Origin: Arabidopsis thaliana
Taxonomy: Eukaryota > Streptophyta > Magnoliopsida > Brassicales > Brassicaceae
Direction of reading: 5' to 3'
DNA length: 64,000 nucleotides
Assembly (NCBI RefSeq): GCF_000001735.4
Contig: NC_003075.7
Location: 8,867,001-8,931,000 of the forward strand
Below the pieces are notes generated by a model, which had not been told where the DNA came from, did no database searches, and was given only the letters and a program-made list of their open reading frames with translations. Below are positions 34,518 to 46,934 of this stretch, piece after piece (within the stretch, counting starts at the first letter, position 1; each line of letters starts with the position of its first letter). Position numbers and translations under genes: made by a program.

Positions 34518-37500
34518 TTATAAGCGTACATGTCGCGGGAACGCAGTCCCAGTCGCATCCTCTAACATAATCGAATGAACTATATCAGGACAAGAATACA
34601 AAGAAAGAAAACCGAACTGAAGTGAAAACGCATAGTTAGCTAATCCGTCAGCTAGACGATTAGCCTCCCTATACACATGAGAAACCCGGACTAACCAGTC
34701 CTTTGAAAGTAAGCCATGGCACAAGCGTACCAGGAATGCCAGCGGATGCGCCTCGCTTATCCCTGACTGAAGAAACCCCACCACCAACTCCGAGTCCACC
34801 TCCAACTCGACTCTCCTAAAACCTTGATCCCAAGCAATGAGTAGACCATAGTAGACCCCCCACAACTCTGCCATCGGAGCCGAACAAACGCCAATTGGAG
34901 TGCAAACCCCCCAACCCACAAACCATCCTCATCGCGGATCACTCCACCAGCGGCAGCCGGCCCTGGGTTACCCCGACTCGCCCCATCTGTAGAGACCTTC
35001 ACCCAACCCTCAGGCGGCTTCGTCCAAGCAATGTGCCTCTCGACCCTTGCCACCGACTGCGACCCGCCAGCCACCAAGTTATGAGCTTTTGTGACCTCTA
35101 TGGCCATATCTTTGATGAACCGGACTCGATCCCTACACTTCCCGTTCTCACCAAAAACATTGCCACACCTCCACTTCCATGCCCACCATACCGCCATACT
35201 GAACAGTGTCGACCAATCTCTCTTTCGGGACCCCGACGTTCCCTCCAGATTCGCATAAAGCCACTCCAACAATGACATTCGAAAAAAGGATTGTCTTTCC
35301 CGGAGAGGAACTAGACGGACCCAAATTCCTGCCATGGCTGGGCAGTCTCTTAGAATATGCAAGATTGATTCAAGACCACCCTTACACACTTGACAAACTT
35401 CAATATCACCAATGTGACGTCTCACCCTCTCGACATTTGTCATTATTACCTGCTGCCCGACAAGCCACAAAAACACTCTTACCCTTTCCGGCGCAATAAC
35501 TCCCCAAATTCGTTTGAAGAAACTCTCCATGCATGGCTTAGACTCCTCCTCTTGAGTTAGCAACACATAAGCAGAGCCAACAGTGAAATCTCCATCTGAG
35601 GTACCCTGCCACGAAATTCTATCTCTCAATCCCAGCACGCCTTTTATTACTACCGCATGCAAACGATCAGTCACGCTTCTTGGCAGGCACTGTCCCAACT
35701 TCACCATATCCCAGCCCACACCTTCAGTCCAGAACTCCTCAACTCGAGCGTTTAACTCCTCCGGTGATAACAGACATGTAGCCCGAGTACACAACGGTTC
35801 ATGTAAAATCCACCTGTCAGACCAAAACCGGATCGACTTCCCATCACCTGGGACCCATCCTAACCCCTTCGCCACTCCCTCACGCAAACCAACCCCAATA
35901 CTGCGCCAAGTCGAAGACCACGTAGCTTTCGGTACAAGCCAGGAAGAATCGTGAACATCTGTGACCTTATATTTCCGCCTCAGAACTCTTGCCCATAGAC
36001 TTACCTTGTCATTCAAGAGTCTCCAACCCACTTTCGCCAATAAAGCCCGATTCATGTCTTTTGAAGCCCGCAGACCCAACCCACCAGCCGCCTTAGGTCG
36101 ACAAACTTTTTTCCAAGACAACAAATGCTGCTTTCTCTTCTCCACTGTACTCCCCCATAAGAAATTACGAGACACTTTATCCAGCTGCTCAAGCAACGAA
36201 GCTGGTAAAAGAATTGAACTCATAGTATGGATTGGAATTGACATCAAAACTGCTTTAGTCAACGTGATCCTCCCTGCCAAGCTTAAGGACCTGCTCTTCC
36301 AACCAGACAAACGAGAAGAAACTCTCTCTAGGACTTCCCCAAAGGTATCCTTATTAATCCTCTTCTGCAAAACCGGCATACCTAGATATTTGCCCAGTTC
36401 CCGGGTTGACCCAATCCCAGTCTCAGCTGTGATAAGTCCTTCCAAATCTCGACTCACATTATTAGAGAAAAAAATCTTTGATTTCTCCAGGCTTACTTTC
36501 TGTCCTGAAGCTAAGCAAAAACTCTCCAACACCTTTCGAATAACCCGCACCTGAGCCACTGATGCCTCTGCAAAAAGAATAAGGTCATCTGCAAAGCACA
36601 CATGAGAGACTTTCGGTCCACCCTGCGAAATCGAAATCGATTTCCAATCACCCCTTCCCACCGCGGTTTCTATTTGATGGCACAACCGTTCAATACAAAG
36701 GACAAACAGATAAGGTGAAATAGGGTCTCCTTGCCTTAACCCTCTCTCCGGCGTAAATGAATCTGTCTTCTCCCCGTTCCACAACAAACTCATTTCCGGA
36801 CCAGCTACACATTCCATAATTCTCTTGATCCAACCTTCAGACAAACCTGCTGCCTCCAAAGTCTCTGCCAAGAAATCCCAACGAATGCGATCATAAGCTT
36901 TCTCCAAATCCAACTTAAGCAGCATCCAACCTTTCCGGCCTTTCTTCCTCCTCATAGAGTGGACTGCTTCTTGTACCACGACTATGTTATCAAAACTCAG
37001 TCTGCCCGGAATGAAACTAGCTTGAGCGGGTCCAATAAGCTTAGAAATAACATTCTTAAGTCTAATCACCATCATCTTCGTGATTATCTTGAACAACACA
37101 TTACATAAGCTCACCGGCCGAAATTGTGTTATCCTCTCTGGTTTAGCCACCTTCGCCAACAACACCAACAACACGTCATTTGTTGACTTAGGCAGAACCC
37201 CGGATTCAAAGAACTCCATCACAAACTTGGAAACAGATTCTCCTACCGTTTCCCAACACTGCTGATAAAACACCGGTTGATACCCATCTGGACCAGGCGC
37301 TTTAAACCTCCCCATGCTGCGAACTGCCACTACTACCTCATCCCTTGTAAACGGCCTGTTCAAATTATTCTTTTCCTCTCTAGTCAGCCTCGGAAATCCC
37401 TCTGTAGGCAAAGTCCCTCTCACCACACTTACATCCTCTAGAGAGTACAACTTTCTATAATAGTCCATCGCTAACTTCTCCAAGGCCTCTTTCTCTGTAA

Positions 37501-38650
37501 CCCATCGATCCTCTGAATCTTTCAACATCTCTATTCGGTTCCTCCGTCTCCGAATAACCGTAGAAGTATGAAAAAAAGTCGTGTTTCTATCTCCTAACGC
37601 AAGAAGCTTTTCCCTGGATTTTTGAAACCACAGTGTCTCCTCCTGGTGCAACAACACATCAAACTCTTTCAGCAAGGTGTCCTCTTTCATTAACAGGTCA
37701 TCGGTTTGCACTACCTCTAACAAATCCTGCACTGCTTTAAGATCTGACACCACTTTCTCCTTACGCACATGAATATTGCCAAAGACCTCCTTGTTCCATT
37801 TCTTTAGCTGCCATCGTAACCTATTTAAGGCCACCGGAGTGGACAAACCCGTATCCCATGAAGCTGTCAACAACTCCTTAAAACCCTCATGACTCAACCA
37901 GGCTGCCTCAAATCGGAACGGACGTCGTCTTGCATCTACATTCTGAGCAGGACACAGCTGAAGATACAAAGGAGCATGGTCAGAAGAGAGAAATGGAAGA
38001 TGAGAAACCAAAGCCTCTTGCCACTTCAACCTTGCGTGAGCACAAAAGAGAACCCGATCTAAACGCTTAGCCACAAAGGTACTTTCCACCAACCCCCTAC
38101 GCCAAGTGAAACGATTCCCTTTAAACCCCATGTCTATCAGAGAGAGATCATTTATCCACTCTCCAAATGCCAAAGAGTCAGAAGACAACTGCCCATTACC
38201 TCATGTTCTCTCATCCACCCGTAAGATAGTATTAAAGTCACCACCAATGATCAATGGCCCATCTAACCCACTCACAGCTTCCCGTAATTCATTCCACAAA
38301 CCACTGCGGCGACTAACTGATGGAGCAGCATAAACTACCACCAAATGCACACTCTCCAACCCAGTCAAAATCTTCGCATGGATAAATTGAGACGTTGAGG
38401 ACACAATCTCCACATTCCCAACTGAAGACCTCCACAACAACCACAAACCACTACTCTGCCCAACTGCATCAACTCTAAACTGATTCTCGAACCCCAACCG
38501 TTGACAGATCCTTCCCGCTCTGTCTCCACCAGCATGCGTTTCAAATAAAGCCAGCACATCTGTATCAAATTTCTTCAACACGTATCTTATGGATCTTCTA
38601 AAAATGGGTTTATTCGGCCCCCGGCAATTCCACAATAGACAATTCATCAT
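34518..38650 (-). pseudogene. LINE ORF2: endonuclease, reverse transcriptase, RNase H (two lesions)
   Basis: The apurinic-type endonuclease occupies 38201-38650 (NCRG, ALFETH, VVYAAPS, GGDFN). A TGA at 38201-38203 interrupts the frame, which resumes in the same phase with GNGQL. Reverse transcriptase follows with KAPGPDG, FRPVSLCN, RLSFDNIVVVQEA, LDLEKAYDRI, GLRQGDPISPYLF and the catalytic FADD. A zinc-type region with CQVCKGGLESILHILRDC comes later. RNase H starts with STDGASRGNPGPAAAGG in the main frame. Near 34893-34898 a one-base frameshift moves the rest (AELWG, EVDSEL, LADGLA) to another frame that ends at 34518. Of the D-E-D-D catalytic set, the first Asp is therefore split from the other three. 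Otherwise the reading frame is very well kept. The locus fits the reverse-transcriptase gene annotated near At4g15590. Confidence 0.93.
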
Positions 38651-38689
38651 AAAGATATGAATAACACGAAAAACTGCCGGGGAAAAATA

Positions 38690-40255
38690 TTATTTAGCCC
38701 CATCCCCATCAATAGGAGTCCCAGTCAACTCCGGAAGAGCGACCTCCATCAATGTGGTACCTTCTGCTGAGACCCCGTCCCCCAAAGAACTCGGAGGATC
38801 ATTCACCTGCAGTAAGCTAGCCCCTACACTGGGCTCGCTACCATTCGTGAAGACACCACCGTCTCTTCCCACACTAACATGTTCCACTCTCAAGCGTTTG
38901 CCAGGGGATACTCCACCTAAATCCCCTCGCGTTGGACCATACACCAAACCACGTCCCGGAGCCAAAGACTTAGAGATCCTACCTCTTGCAACATAGTGCT
39001 TCCCTAATTTACTTCCTCCAACTCTCTTATCCAACTCCACTGTCCGCACACCACCTGTTGCAGGAGCCCCCTTCCTATTTTTCTGTATTACCAAGCTCTG
39101 CTCCCCACTGCGATTCTGATTACCCCCATTCTGTGGCCTCACATTCTCCTTATCCACCTCCCCCACACCTACCTGACGATCAACCTCCACCCTATCAGTC
39201 AACTCCGCAAGCCCACCAAAACTATTCGCTACCGCCAGTGGTGTTGACCCTTCATTCTGCAACCTCTCCACATTCGGTTTATCTAACGATCCTCCAGCAG
39301 AAAAAACAAGCTTTGGACCCTGCGTTCTGTTGCGTGCCCTTCTAACCTCTGTAAACCCATCTTGGTTCTGTGTAGACGCACTACTCACTATTTCCATTCC
39401 CTGTTCACTCCTCTGCGACCCTTGAGTTGTTCTCCCCATTGGGCAGTTGTTCACTGTGTGACCATAGATACCACATAACGAACAAATAGTCTGCAACCCC
39501 TCATAAGACACAAAGTACCTTTCTCCGTTAACTACTAGTGTTCCTTTAAGTGGATTCTTGAGATTCACTTCAACACACACACGAGCAAACCTGCCTCGTT
39601 CCTTCCGCAAAGTCGTCAAGTCCACTTTAATAGGCTTCCCCAATCCTGCTGCAATTCCCAGCAGAATTTCATTATGATAGAAAGTAACTGGCAAATTCGC
39701 TACTCGCACCCAAACCGGAGTCGTCTCTATCACATCTCTCAATGGATTAAACTCCGGTGACCAAGCTTGGACCATTAGAATGCTGCCCAAAACTCTCCAC
39801 GGACCACCCGTCAATGCCATCATGTAGTCTTCCTCCACCTCGAATCTAACCATGAAGAACTGTCGCGGGAGATCCAACACTGACATCCCTCCCGTTGGTC
39901 TCCATAGATCCCGAAGCTTCCGAGACAACACTTCAATTGTGGTGTGACGACCCAGGATTTTCACCAACATACACTGCTTGTACAACCCGTTCATAGCATC
40001 CAAAACTTCTTTCTCGATTGTGATTACAGGTTCGCCGTCAACCCCATCTGGAAATTCCAATCGCATCCGTGACCTCACAAAATCATCATCTAACACACTC
40101 TCCGGCACCGGAACTCCCCCACCACCACTACCCCGAACAGTCTCCACAAAGGATTTGATATCCACCCTCTGCAATCCTGGCGGCTGACCATCCTCCTCTA
40201 TCTCCTCATCTCGAATCTCAGATCGCAATCCCCCGTGGCGGCTAGGGCTTCCCAT
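38690..40255 (-). CDS. LINE ORF1 (DUF4283 and CCHC zinc knuckle protein)
   Basis: This intact frame of 521 residues starts at the first ATG (MGSPSRHGG). About residues 60-210 are a DUF4283-type domain (LRDLWRPTGGMSVLDLP, FFMVRFEVEEDYMMALTGGPW). It is followed by the linker region WVRVANLPVTFYHNEIL and a zinc knuckle C-x2-C-x4-H-x4-C (CSLCGIYGHTVNNC). The rest is polar and low complexity. In LINEs, ORF1 proteins bind the element RNA. ORF1 stops 40 nt before ORF2 starts. Confidence 0.92.
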   Translation of the reverse strand: MGSPSRHGGLRSEIRDEEIEEDGQPPGLQRVDIKSFVETVRGSGGGGVPVPESVLDDDFVRSRMRLEFPDGVDGEPVITIEKEVLDAMNGLYKQCMLVKILGRHTTIEVLSRKLRDLWRPTGGMSVLDLPRQFFMVRFEVEEDYMMALTGGPWRVLGSILMVQAWSPEFNPLRDVIETTPVWVRVANLPVTFYHNEILLGIAAGLGKPIKVDLTTLRKERGRFARVCVEVNLKNPLKGTLVVNGERYFVSYEGLQTICSLCGIYGHTVNNCPMGRTTQGSQRSEQGMEIVSSASTQNQDGFTEVRRARNRTQGPKLVFSAGGSLDKPNVERLQNEGSTPLAVANSFGGLAELTDRVEVDRQVGVGEVDKENVRPQNGGNQNRSGEQSLVIQKNRKGAPATGGVRTVELDKRVGGSKLGKHYVARGRISKSLAPGRGLVYGPTRGDLGGVSPGKRLRVEHVSVGRDGGVFTNGSEPSVGASLLQVNDPPSSLGDGVSAEGTTLMEVALPELTGTPIDGDGAK

Positions 40256-40272
40256 TAACACATTGATTTCCC

Positions 40273-40287
40273 TGCTTTAATTTAGTT
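40273..40287. repeat. Target-site duplication, right copy
   Basis: TGCTTTAATTTAGTT, identical to 34435-34449, at the 5' end of the minus-strand LINE. Confidence 0.9.
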
Positions 40288-42060
40288 AATACATTGATAT
40301 ATTATTTTAAAAATACAGATTTTAAAATTAATTTATTTCTATAATTTTATGTTAAGTAGTTTATATTTAATTATGTTAATTAAGACTTAAGAGATGTAAT
40401 TTTATGCTTAATTGTGTACGTAAGTTTATAATAATAGTATTTTATTAAATTATTAAGATTTATGATTTTGTATTTCATAGATGATCACTATAGTACCAGA
40501 AAATAAAATTATGAGGTATAAAATAAAACTGTATTTTATTAAGTGAATTTTCGATCACTATATATTTTTTAATTAGTAAAAGCTTTGATATTGAAGGCAA
40601 ATATCAAAATCACCATATTTTATGGTTTCTGAACTATATTTTCATTATTCAGCTGCTGCTTTCAGATGTCGCAACTTGCACAATATGAAAGTAATAAAAA
40701 ATTTCAAGATTCACCCGTAGAAAACTCTAAATACGCATTAATACACATATTGACAATGTGTATATAAAATTATAAACACGTATAGTTATAGAAAAAGAAG
40801 CACATCTGCTTGAACTTTTGGAGGACAAAAGACTTTGACAAAATGAATGCAAGACAAAATCAATCATCATCGCTGTCGTGATCATTGCCTTATCATATAC
40901 ACTTTCAATATTCAAGGCAACGATCTTCGTTTATTCAGGACAGCTGCCTTATTTTATTTTTAATACTTTTTTGTGAACTTCCTTTTTAGGCGAATTTTAA
41001 ATAGTAATGGCCAATGGCCATACGTATCTTACTTTTTTCTTGTTGTTAATTTACAAATAGAGCAACAATCTGTTTAGACAAATCTTTCACGTATCTTTAG
41101 TTATCATTTTTCATTCATGCATAAAAGTGTTCCTCAATTATTGCAAGCTCACTTATCTTTATTTAAGTGGATTAAACGACCTATAATCTGATATATGTAA
41201 CCGAATCATCAACATTATAATTTTGTTTATTAATTACGTGAAACCGACTTACCGAGAGACTCCGAGGTTGGAATTGGTCCATTTCAAGTTTTTATTTTAT
41301 TTTCTACTCATTTTTATCATTAGTTCATTAGTTTGTAATATTATTTAATCTGGTGTCCTGTATATATTATTCGTAATTTTTCTTACATTTGAAAACAAAA
41401 CATCAAAAATCTAGTCTGATCTCAATTAAACTGCCTTTCATAAAAAAAAATATCGGCTTAATTAATTAGGTCAGATAAAAAAATTGTTTTGATTTTTAGT
41501 AATTTGTGGTGTTTTGTTATTCTAGACCATAAACCAATATCAACTAAGTCACATTTACCTTTGGTGGTGAAGATACGAAATACACGAAAATATGTCAAAT
41601 TGTGGATACTTAATGTAACTCTTCTTTTTTTTTGCGGTAAATGTATTAGGCGTTTTATGAAATGGCATATAATTAACGATATATCTCATAATAAAGGAAG
41701 GAAATAATTTTAATTAAAATGTCAACTCTGGTCTATCGTATACACGTAGATAGGTTACGACTGTTCCTTTTTTATTTTGTCTAATATCGGCAACATGAAT
41801 TTACGCACACACACTCACACACAGACGATATTTTAGCGTAGTTTCACATTAACAGCCACCATAAGACCAATAAAAGATGAGAATGCCAGAAGATGAGTCT
41901 TACGGATATATATGAACATATTGACTCTTTATGAATTTTCAAATATCTCTGGCGTGTCCAAAACACCCACCAAATTAGTCCCACGACCTAATATTATAAT
42001 AGTAATAAACATTATTATAGCAATAAAAAAAACTCAATTACTTCTTGCTAACACACACAA
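40288..42060. other. AT-rich intergenic region
   Basis: It joins the pre-insertion flank of the LINE to the promoter of the first CASP-like gene. No gene, repeat family or RNA recognised. Confidence 0.45.
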
Positions 42061-42066
42061 AGCCAC

Positions 42067-42074
42067 AATATAAA
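42067..42074 (+). promoter_or_regulatory. TATA box of CASPL1D1
   Basis: ATATAAAA, 88 nt upstream of the ATG at 42162. Confidence 0.55.
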
Positions 42075-42161
42075 ACCCCCTCTCAACGTACCAAAAATTT
42101 CACCACCTCCCCATAACGAAAAATTCATTTCACTTTTCCTATAACAATTCAAGATTAAGCT

Positions 42162-43641
42162 ATGGGTTATGAAACCAAATCGACTTTGGACACCGAGAGA
42201 TCGACCGCGCCAGGAACCGGCACCACGACGAAGAGTTGTTCGATGACTCAAGTTGTCCTAAGATTTGTTCTGTTTGCAGCCACTTTGACATCAATAGTGG
42301 TAATGGTTACAAGTAAACAGACCAAGAATATATTCCTTCCTGGAACTCCCATTCGTATTCCTGCTGCAGAGTTCACCAACTCACCGGCTCTTATGTAAGT
42401 TCATCCTAATAATTCATTAATTAATATTTTCTTTTATTTTCTCGAATTTGATTGATCATCTTTAGTAAATGTGACTAAGGGCCAGAGTTCATATGTGATT
42501 TGTATATCTCATATATAGTCAAACTAAGTAGACAATATAATTATGGGTTGTTGTGTTGTTTGGAGAAGTAATAGAGGTTGTTTTATCAAACACGGGTCTT
42601 AAACCATATCTTAATCCTAACTTAGAAGAAGTCATGTCAAATTAGGATAGTGTAATACAATGATCGCTTGATCGGTCACATGTATGGACCATTGAAAATC
42701 TGGTCAGAGCGTGGATTTTTTCATGTATACAAAAATATATATTTAATTTTGAGAAACCAAGAGGATTTTGGTCATGTATATGGAAAAGAGGATGTAGTAT
42801 CACGTAAATGTTTAAACATATACTTAACAAGTAAAATTTATACATACAAATCGCCGATCTTATATGAATTGTTTATTTACGTGTGGGAGTAGTTGGAATT
42901 TCGAAACAAAGGTTGTGGAAAGTCAAAAGTAAGTTGGCGAACTTTAGTTAACGAAAAAGACTCAAAATTATAGTAAATGTTCAGTGATAATGATAAAGCA
43001 GCTTCTTTCTTTCTTTTTTGTCAACCTATTTTAAAAAACATCTTTGTATCAGATGATTTAAATATCGTATAAATCTTTTAATTTATGTAGTATTTAATTA
43101 ACTAAATCCACTTTTTTCGTTTGCTAATGTGTAGATACTTTGTGGTAGCATTATCCGTGGCATGCTTTTACAGCATTGTATCTACATTTGTCACCGTATC
43201 TGCTTTCAAGAAGCATTCCTGCTCTGCGGTTCTCTTGCTAAATCTTGCCATTATGGATGCGGTAATTAATTCTCTCTAGCTCGCACAATTACTAACCGGC
43301 CGAAACAAAAAAAAAAATGAATTTAAAATCAATGCAAATCACTTTATGAAATTACTCAAAGTAATAAACTTCATGTTTTGTTTCATTACTTACATACAAC
43401 AACAACAACGTTTTAACAGGTGATGGTGGGGATAGTGGCCTCAGCAACCGGGGCAGGAGGTGGAGTAGCTTACCTTGGTCTGAAGGGAAACAAAGAAGTT
43501 AGATGGGGCAAAATCTGTCATATCTACGACAAGTTTTGCCGTCATGTTGGAGGAGCAATCGCCGTCTCATTGTTTGCTTCGGTTGTCCTCCTCCTCCTAT
43601 CCATCATCTCTGTCCTCTCCCTCTACAAGAAAATCCGTTGA
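42162..43641 (+). CDS. CASPL1D1: CASP-like protein 1D1, four-helix membrane protein
   Basis: Exons 42162-42394, 43135-43261 and 43420-43641 join in phase to 193 residues, normal for CASP-like proteins. These are plasma-membrane proteins of the MARVEL-related group; CASPs organise the Casparian strip. The order is: a polar cytosolic N-terminus of about 28 residues with Ser/Thr repeats; TM1 ([19 protein letters not shown]); first extracellular loop with [24 protein letters not shown]2 ([18 protein letters not shown]); TM3 ([21 protein letters not shown]); loop [17 protein letters not shown]4 ([17 protein letters not shown]). The KTK motif after TM1 and the Trp-Cys loop before TM4 fit the family. 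The three-exon structure differs from the next two paralogues. Confidence 0.93.
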
Positions 43642-46600
43642 GTCACTCTCTTTGTTTCGTTGTTTCTCTCAAGGTAATACAAATTGATGATGTTTTTGTT
43701 TTTTTATTTGGTATAATCTGTCGAAGTTGACTTGTATGCGTCTTAGTTCTGTAAGTGTTGTATTATTTAAATTTCGTTGATTTTGTATAATTGTGTGATT
43801 AAAGTATTTGTAAACCGAGGTTTCTAGTGAATCTTTGAATTTTATTCAGTGTTTTGTATAATTGTGTGATCGAGCATTCTGACTCGATATCTTTTTGCAT
43901 TCATAAAGAAAACTATTTTGGTCCAAGATGGCAAAAATAATTGGGATTAATAAATTTTAGTGAAAATGATTCGTTAGCCATTTGACCGTTGACAGCTGGT
44001 ATCTGTTACGTCACAATTTTTGTAATCATATCTTTGTTTATTAGATTTAAGATTATATCTTAGTGTAGCCGTAGCCTCAAGAGAACCCATAATTTAAGAT
44101 TATCCAATAAAATTATCAATTTACTTACGTATTACGTATCTTTGAGTCTAGGTGTCCTGCATGACGGGCTATTATTTTAGCTTATGATTGCGTGTAAGAA
44201 ACTCTAATAGCTAAATTCAGAATCTTAGATATTATAATCGCAATGATATGTGTTATCCAACGACCTTATTAGTATCCCATTTGTTTGGAACAGTTTTGAC
44301 AACTCATTAAAGTAACAAAATCAATGAAAAAAACAAAACAATGATATTTTCTTGTGAACAAATATGGGTAATGCAAAAGATTGACTTTTATTGAAACTCC
44401 TAAAAAAAGAAATAAAAGATGTGATGGAAAACAAGTATACGGTCTCGTAGCCCCATGCATGCCTGTCCCAAGACATTATAAGACTTTATACGGCCTCTAT
44501 CTACCGTTATACGTCTGTCTCAACTAATTATTAGGAGAAGCAATAATTCATAAAGATATTAAAGCTTTACTAAATTGAAAGTTCTACTGATATATTACAC
44601 TGAAAGTGTAATGTTGGCAAACAAATAAATGGGGTGCTTGTTAGATTTTACTGTTTTAGATGTATATATTGGTAGTCTATCTCCATTTACAAATCAAAAT
44701 TACAACTTTTGTTTTACACAATACAATTTGTTGTTGTTATTGTTTGCCTTGGGTTATATGAACCCATGCATTAGTTTGGAAGAGATCACATATTCACATG
44801 ACGAAAAACATTTTTCCGAATTACCTTCAAATTGTTCATAATTTATTTTGGTTTTCGATCGTCTTTACAAACAATAAAAACTTTCATAAATTGTGTTAAA
44901 AGTAAAGTTGTACTTAGGTTTAATATTGTATTTTTCTTAACCATAAAGTTTAGGCCAAAACATCATGTCTCGTGGAGGGATCGAAACAGATACAATTTCA
45001 ACTAAATTTGTGATCTATCTTTTAAATCATTTTCTTTATCCGTATTATCATTTATGTAGAGAAATATGTTAAGCATTTATAAAACATTTTACTAATTGAG
45101 AATAAAAATCCTTAGAAATAAATTTGGAAAAATGATTTTTGCTCTTATTTTTTGGAGCGATAATCCGGTTATTTAAAACATGGTCAACTTCTGACTTTTT
45201 GCTTTTGCTCTACCAAAAGATTTGCCAAAGTCGATAAAGAATTATTTATTGCTCCGGTTACTTTTTAGTTTTTGGTCCATTCATTTTGATCAAGTCAAGT
45301 TTATGAACAAAAGTAAATGACTCGTAAAATTCTTCACAATTTTTCTTTTTCAACAGTTACTATATCGTAACGTATTTGTTTATAATGTGAATATATCAAT
45401 ATTATTATTACATACAACTCTTGTATAAATTAGTATGTGTCGCCATTTGTAATAGACACGAGTTCGAGTTGGTGTATACATAATCGTATGGTATGTGAAG
45501 ATGACTGCCGTAAAATTATTTCTCTTAAATTGAGTATTTCCAAAACACTGCTGTCAGTACCCACACTTGCCAACGGCCATTGTTGCATTAAGTATCGCAA
45601 TGCACTGATTTATGACCTTCAATGATCTCCCTACTACACAAACTACCAATTTTTACTCTAGGTTGCATGCTTTGGCATTCGTCAAGTTTTGCTCTCTATT
45701 TCGTAATCGAGATAAGTAAATTTGATGTTTGTTTTTTATATTTCTTATTGACATTTCTATAACTAATTTAGTAATTTAACATTTATGTACACGAGTTTTT
45801 TTAATACTAAAAATATTGTTTACAAATATAGTTTGGTCATATGTGAGATCCTCAACTGGTTGATTAGGTGCTCCAAGATATTGATTAATCGTATGAGATT
45901 AGTTTTTGGAGGCTTGAGTTTGAAAGTATTTCTCTCCACAACCGGGAGTTTGAGATAATTAGTTTGGTTGAACTGAGAAAATAAGGTTAAAATGATGATC
46001 TAAAATTGGATTTGAACAATAGGATAATTATGTTTAGTTGAGTTATTTAAATTGATGTATTAGATTGTTGTTGGTTCATAACTCTTACTATTATGTGATG
46101 TTTAATATTTCAATTCATACTCATCACATCCGTTTTTTTTTGGTTAATTGTAAAATATTTTGCATTTCCGATTTTATGCAACTTAGTTTTATTTTCTGTT
46201 CTCTATTTAGTTTAAGTTGTTATGTATATTTTTATGAAAACAATGTTTTAAACTTAATCTAGCCATTTGTTTAAACGAAATCGAATTATACGTAAGATTA
46301 GACTCGCGTAGATCTGGTTACTTTTTCTAATGGTTGATGCCTATAGTTAAAGAGATTATTATTTTGATTAGAATTCAATATTAGTAGTTTAGCACTCATT
46401 TCGTTATGGATCTTATATAATGACAAAAGTATTATTATTATTATTATTATTTTTTTTTTTTTTGAAAACAACAATATTATTATTACCACCGATCGTTTTT
46501 ACACAATATGCTAAAAAACAAGACACTTTGCCAAATTTGGAACCATTTTTTGTATTCGAGTCAAATCACTCTAAAATGACAATGAAGATGTGGCCTCCGA

Positions 46601-46690
46601 AATTTCTACTTTTAGAGACTATTCTTTCTTATTGTGCTTTATACCAGTCAATGAAATGTTTTCACACTTTGCGATCCGTATGTATCCATA
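43642..46690. other. 3-kb AT-rich intergenic region
   Basis: CASPL1D1 3' region followed by AT-rich DNA. An (ATT)n tract with a poly(T) run lies at 46431-46462. No gene recognised; open frames here are short and compositionally biased. Confidence 0.45.
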
Positions 46691-46694
46691 ATAG

Positions 46695-46934
46695 CGTTTT
46701 GTTTCATAAGCTAATATCTCTTTAGTGTGCCACATAAACTAAAAGCCACGTAGACATCATTTAGTGACGTATTCTCTTTTTGTCTTATTATCCGAGTAAG
46801 CGTATTCAATATATATACATGTCTCTTCTCACATCTAGAGCATGAGAAGCTTAGGGGAAAACGATCAATCTTTGTTATCTCTCACTCTTCCTCTTCTTAT
46901 TTTGATCTTCCTCACTTCTGTTTGATTCCTAATA
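46695..46934 (+). promoter_or_regulatory. CASPL1E2 promoter, conserved with that of CASPL1E1
   Basis: Blocks shared with 50279-50526 are: GTTTCATAAGCT; GCCACATAAACT followed by AAAAGCCACGTA and ACATCAT; a TATATATA box (46809-46818); CTCACATCTAGAGCATGAGAA; and the leader TTTGTTATCTCTC. GCCACGTA holds an ACGT core, as bZIP and bHLH sites do. Conservation is by direct comparison of the two copies. Confidence 0.6.

Larger units (their letters stand above)
34450..40272 (-). mobile_element. LINE retrotransposon, nearly complete
   Basis: A 5.8-kb non-LTR element reads on the minus strand between two copies of a 15-bp duplication. Its 3' end has a poly(A) tract (T run 34448-34458) and a stem-loop. 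It encodes an ORF1 nucleic-acid-binding protein and an ORF2 with endonuclease, reverse transcriptase and RNase H. Only 17 nt precede the ORF1 ATG, so the copy is either very slightly 5'-truncated or has a short leader. ORF2 has one nonsense codon and one frameshift, so the copy cannot move by itself. Its type is the L1-like ATLINE group. The many plus-strand open frames inside it are shadows. Confidence 0.95.

Noticed and set aside
34895..36554. Series of plus-strand open frames of 97-197 codons
   Set aside because: They lie opposite the LINE reverse transcriptase and have no family features; the minus-strand frame explains them.
38754..39345. Plus-strand frames rich in Pro and Ser
   Set aside because: Antisense shadows of LINE ORF1 low-complexity coding sequence.
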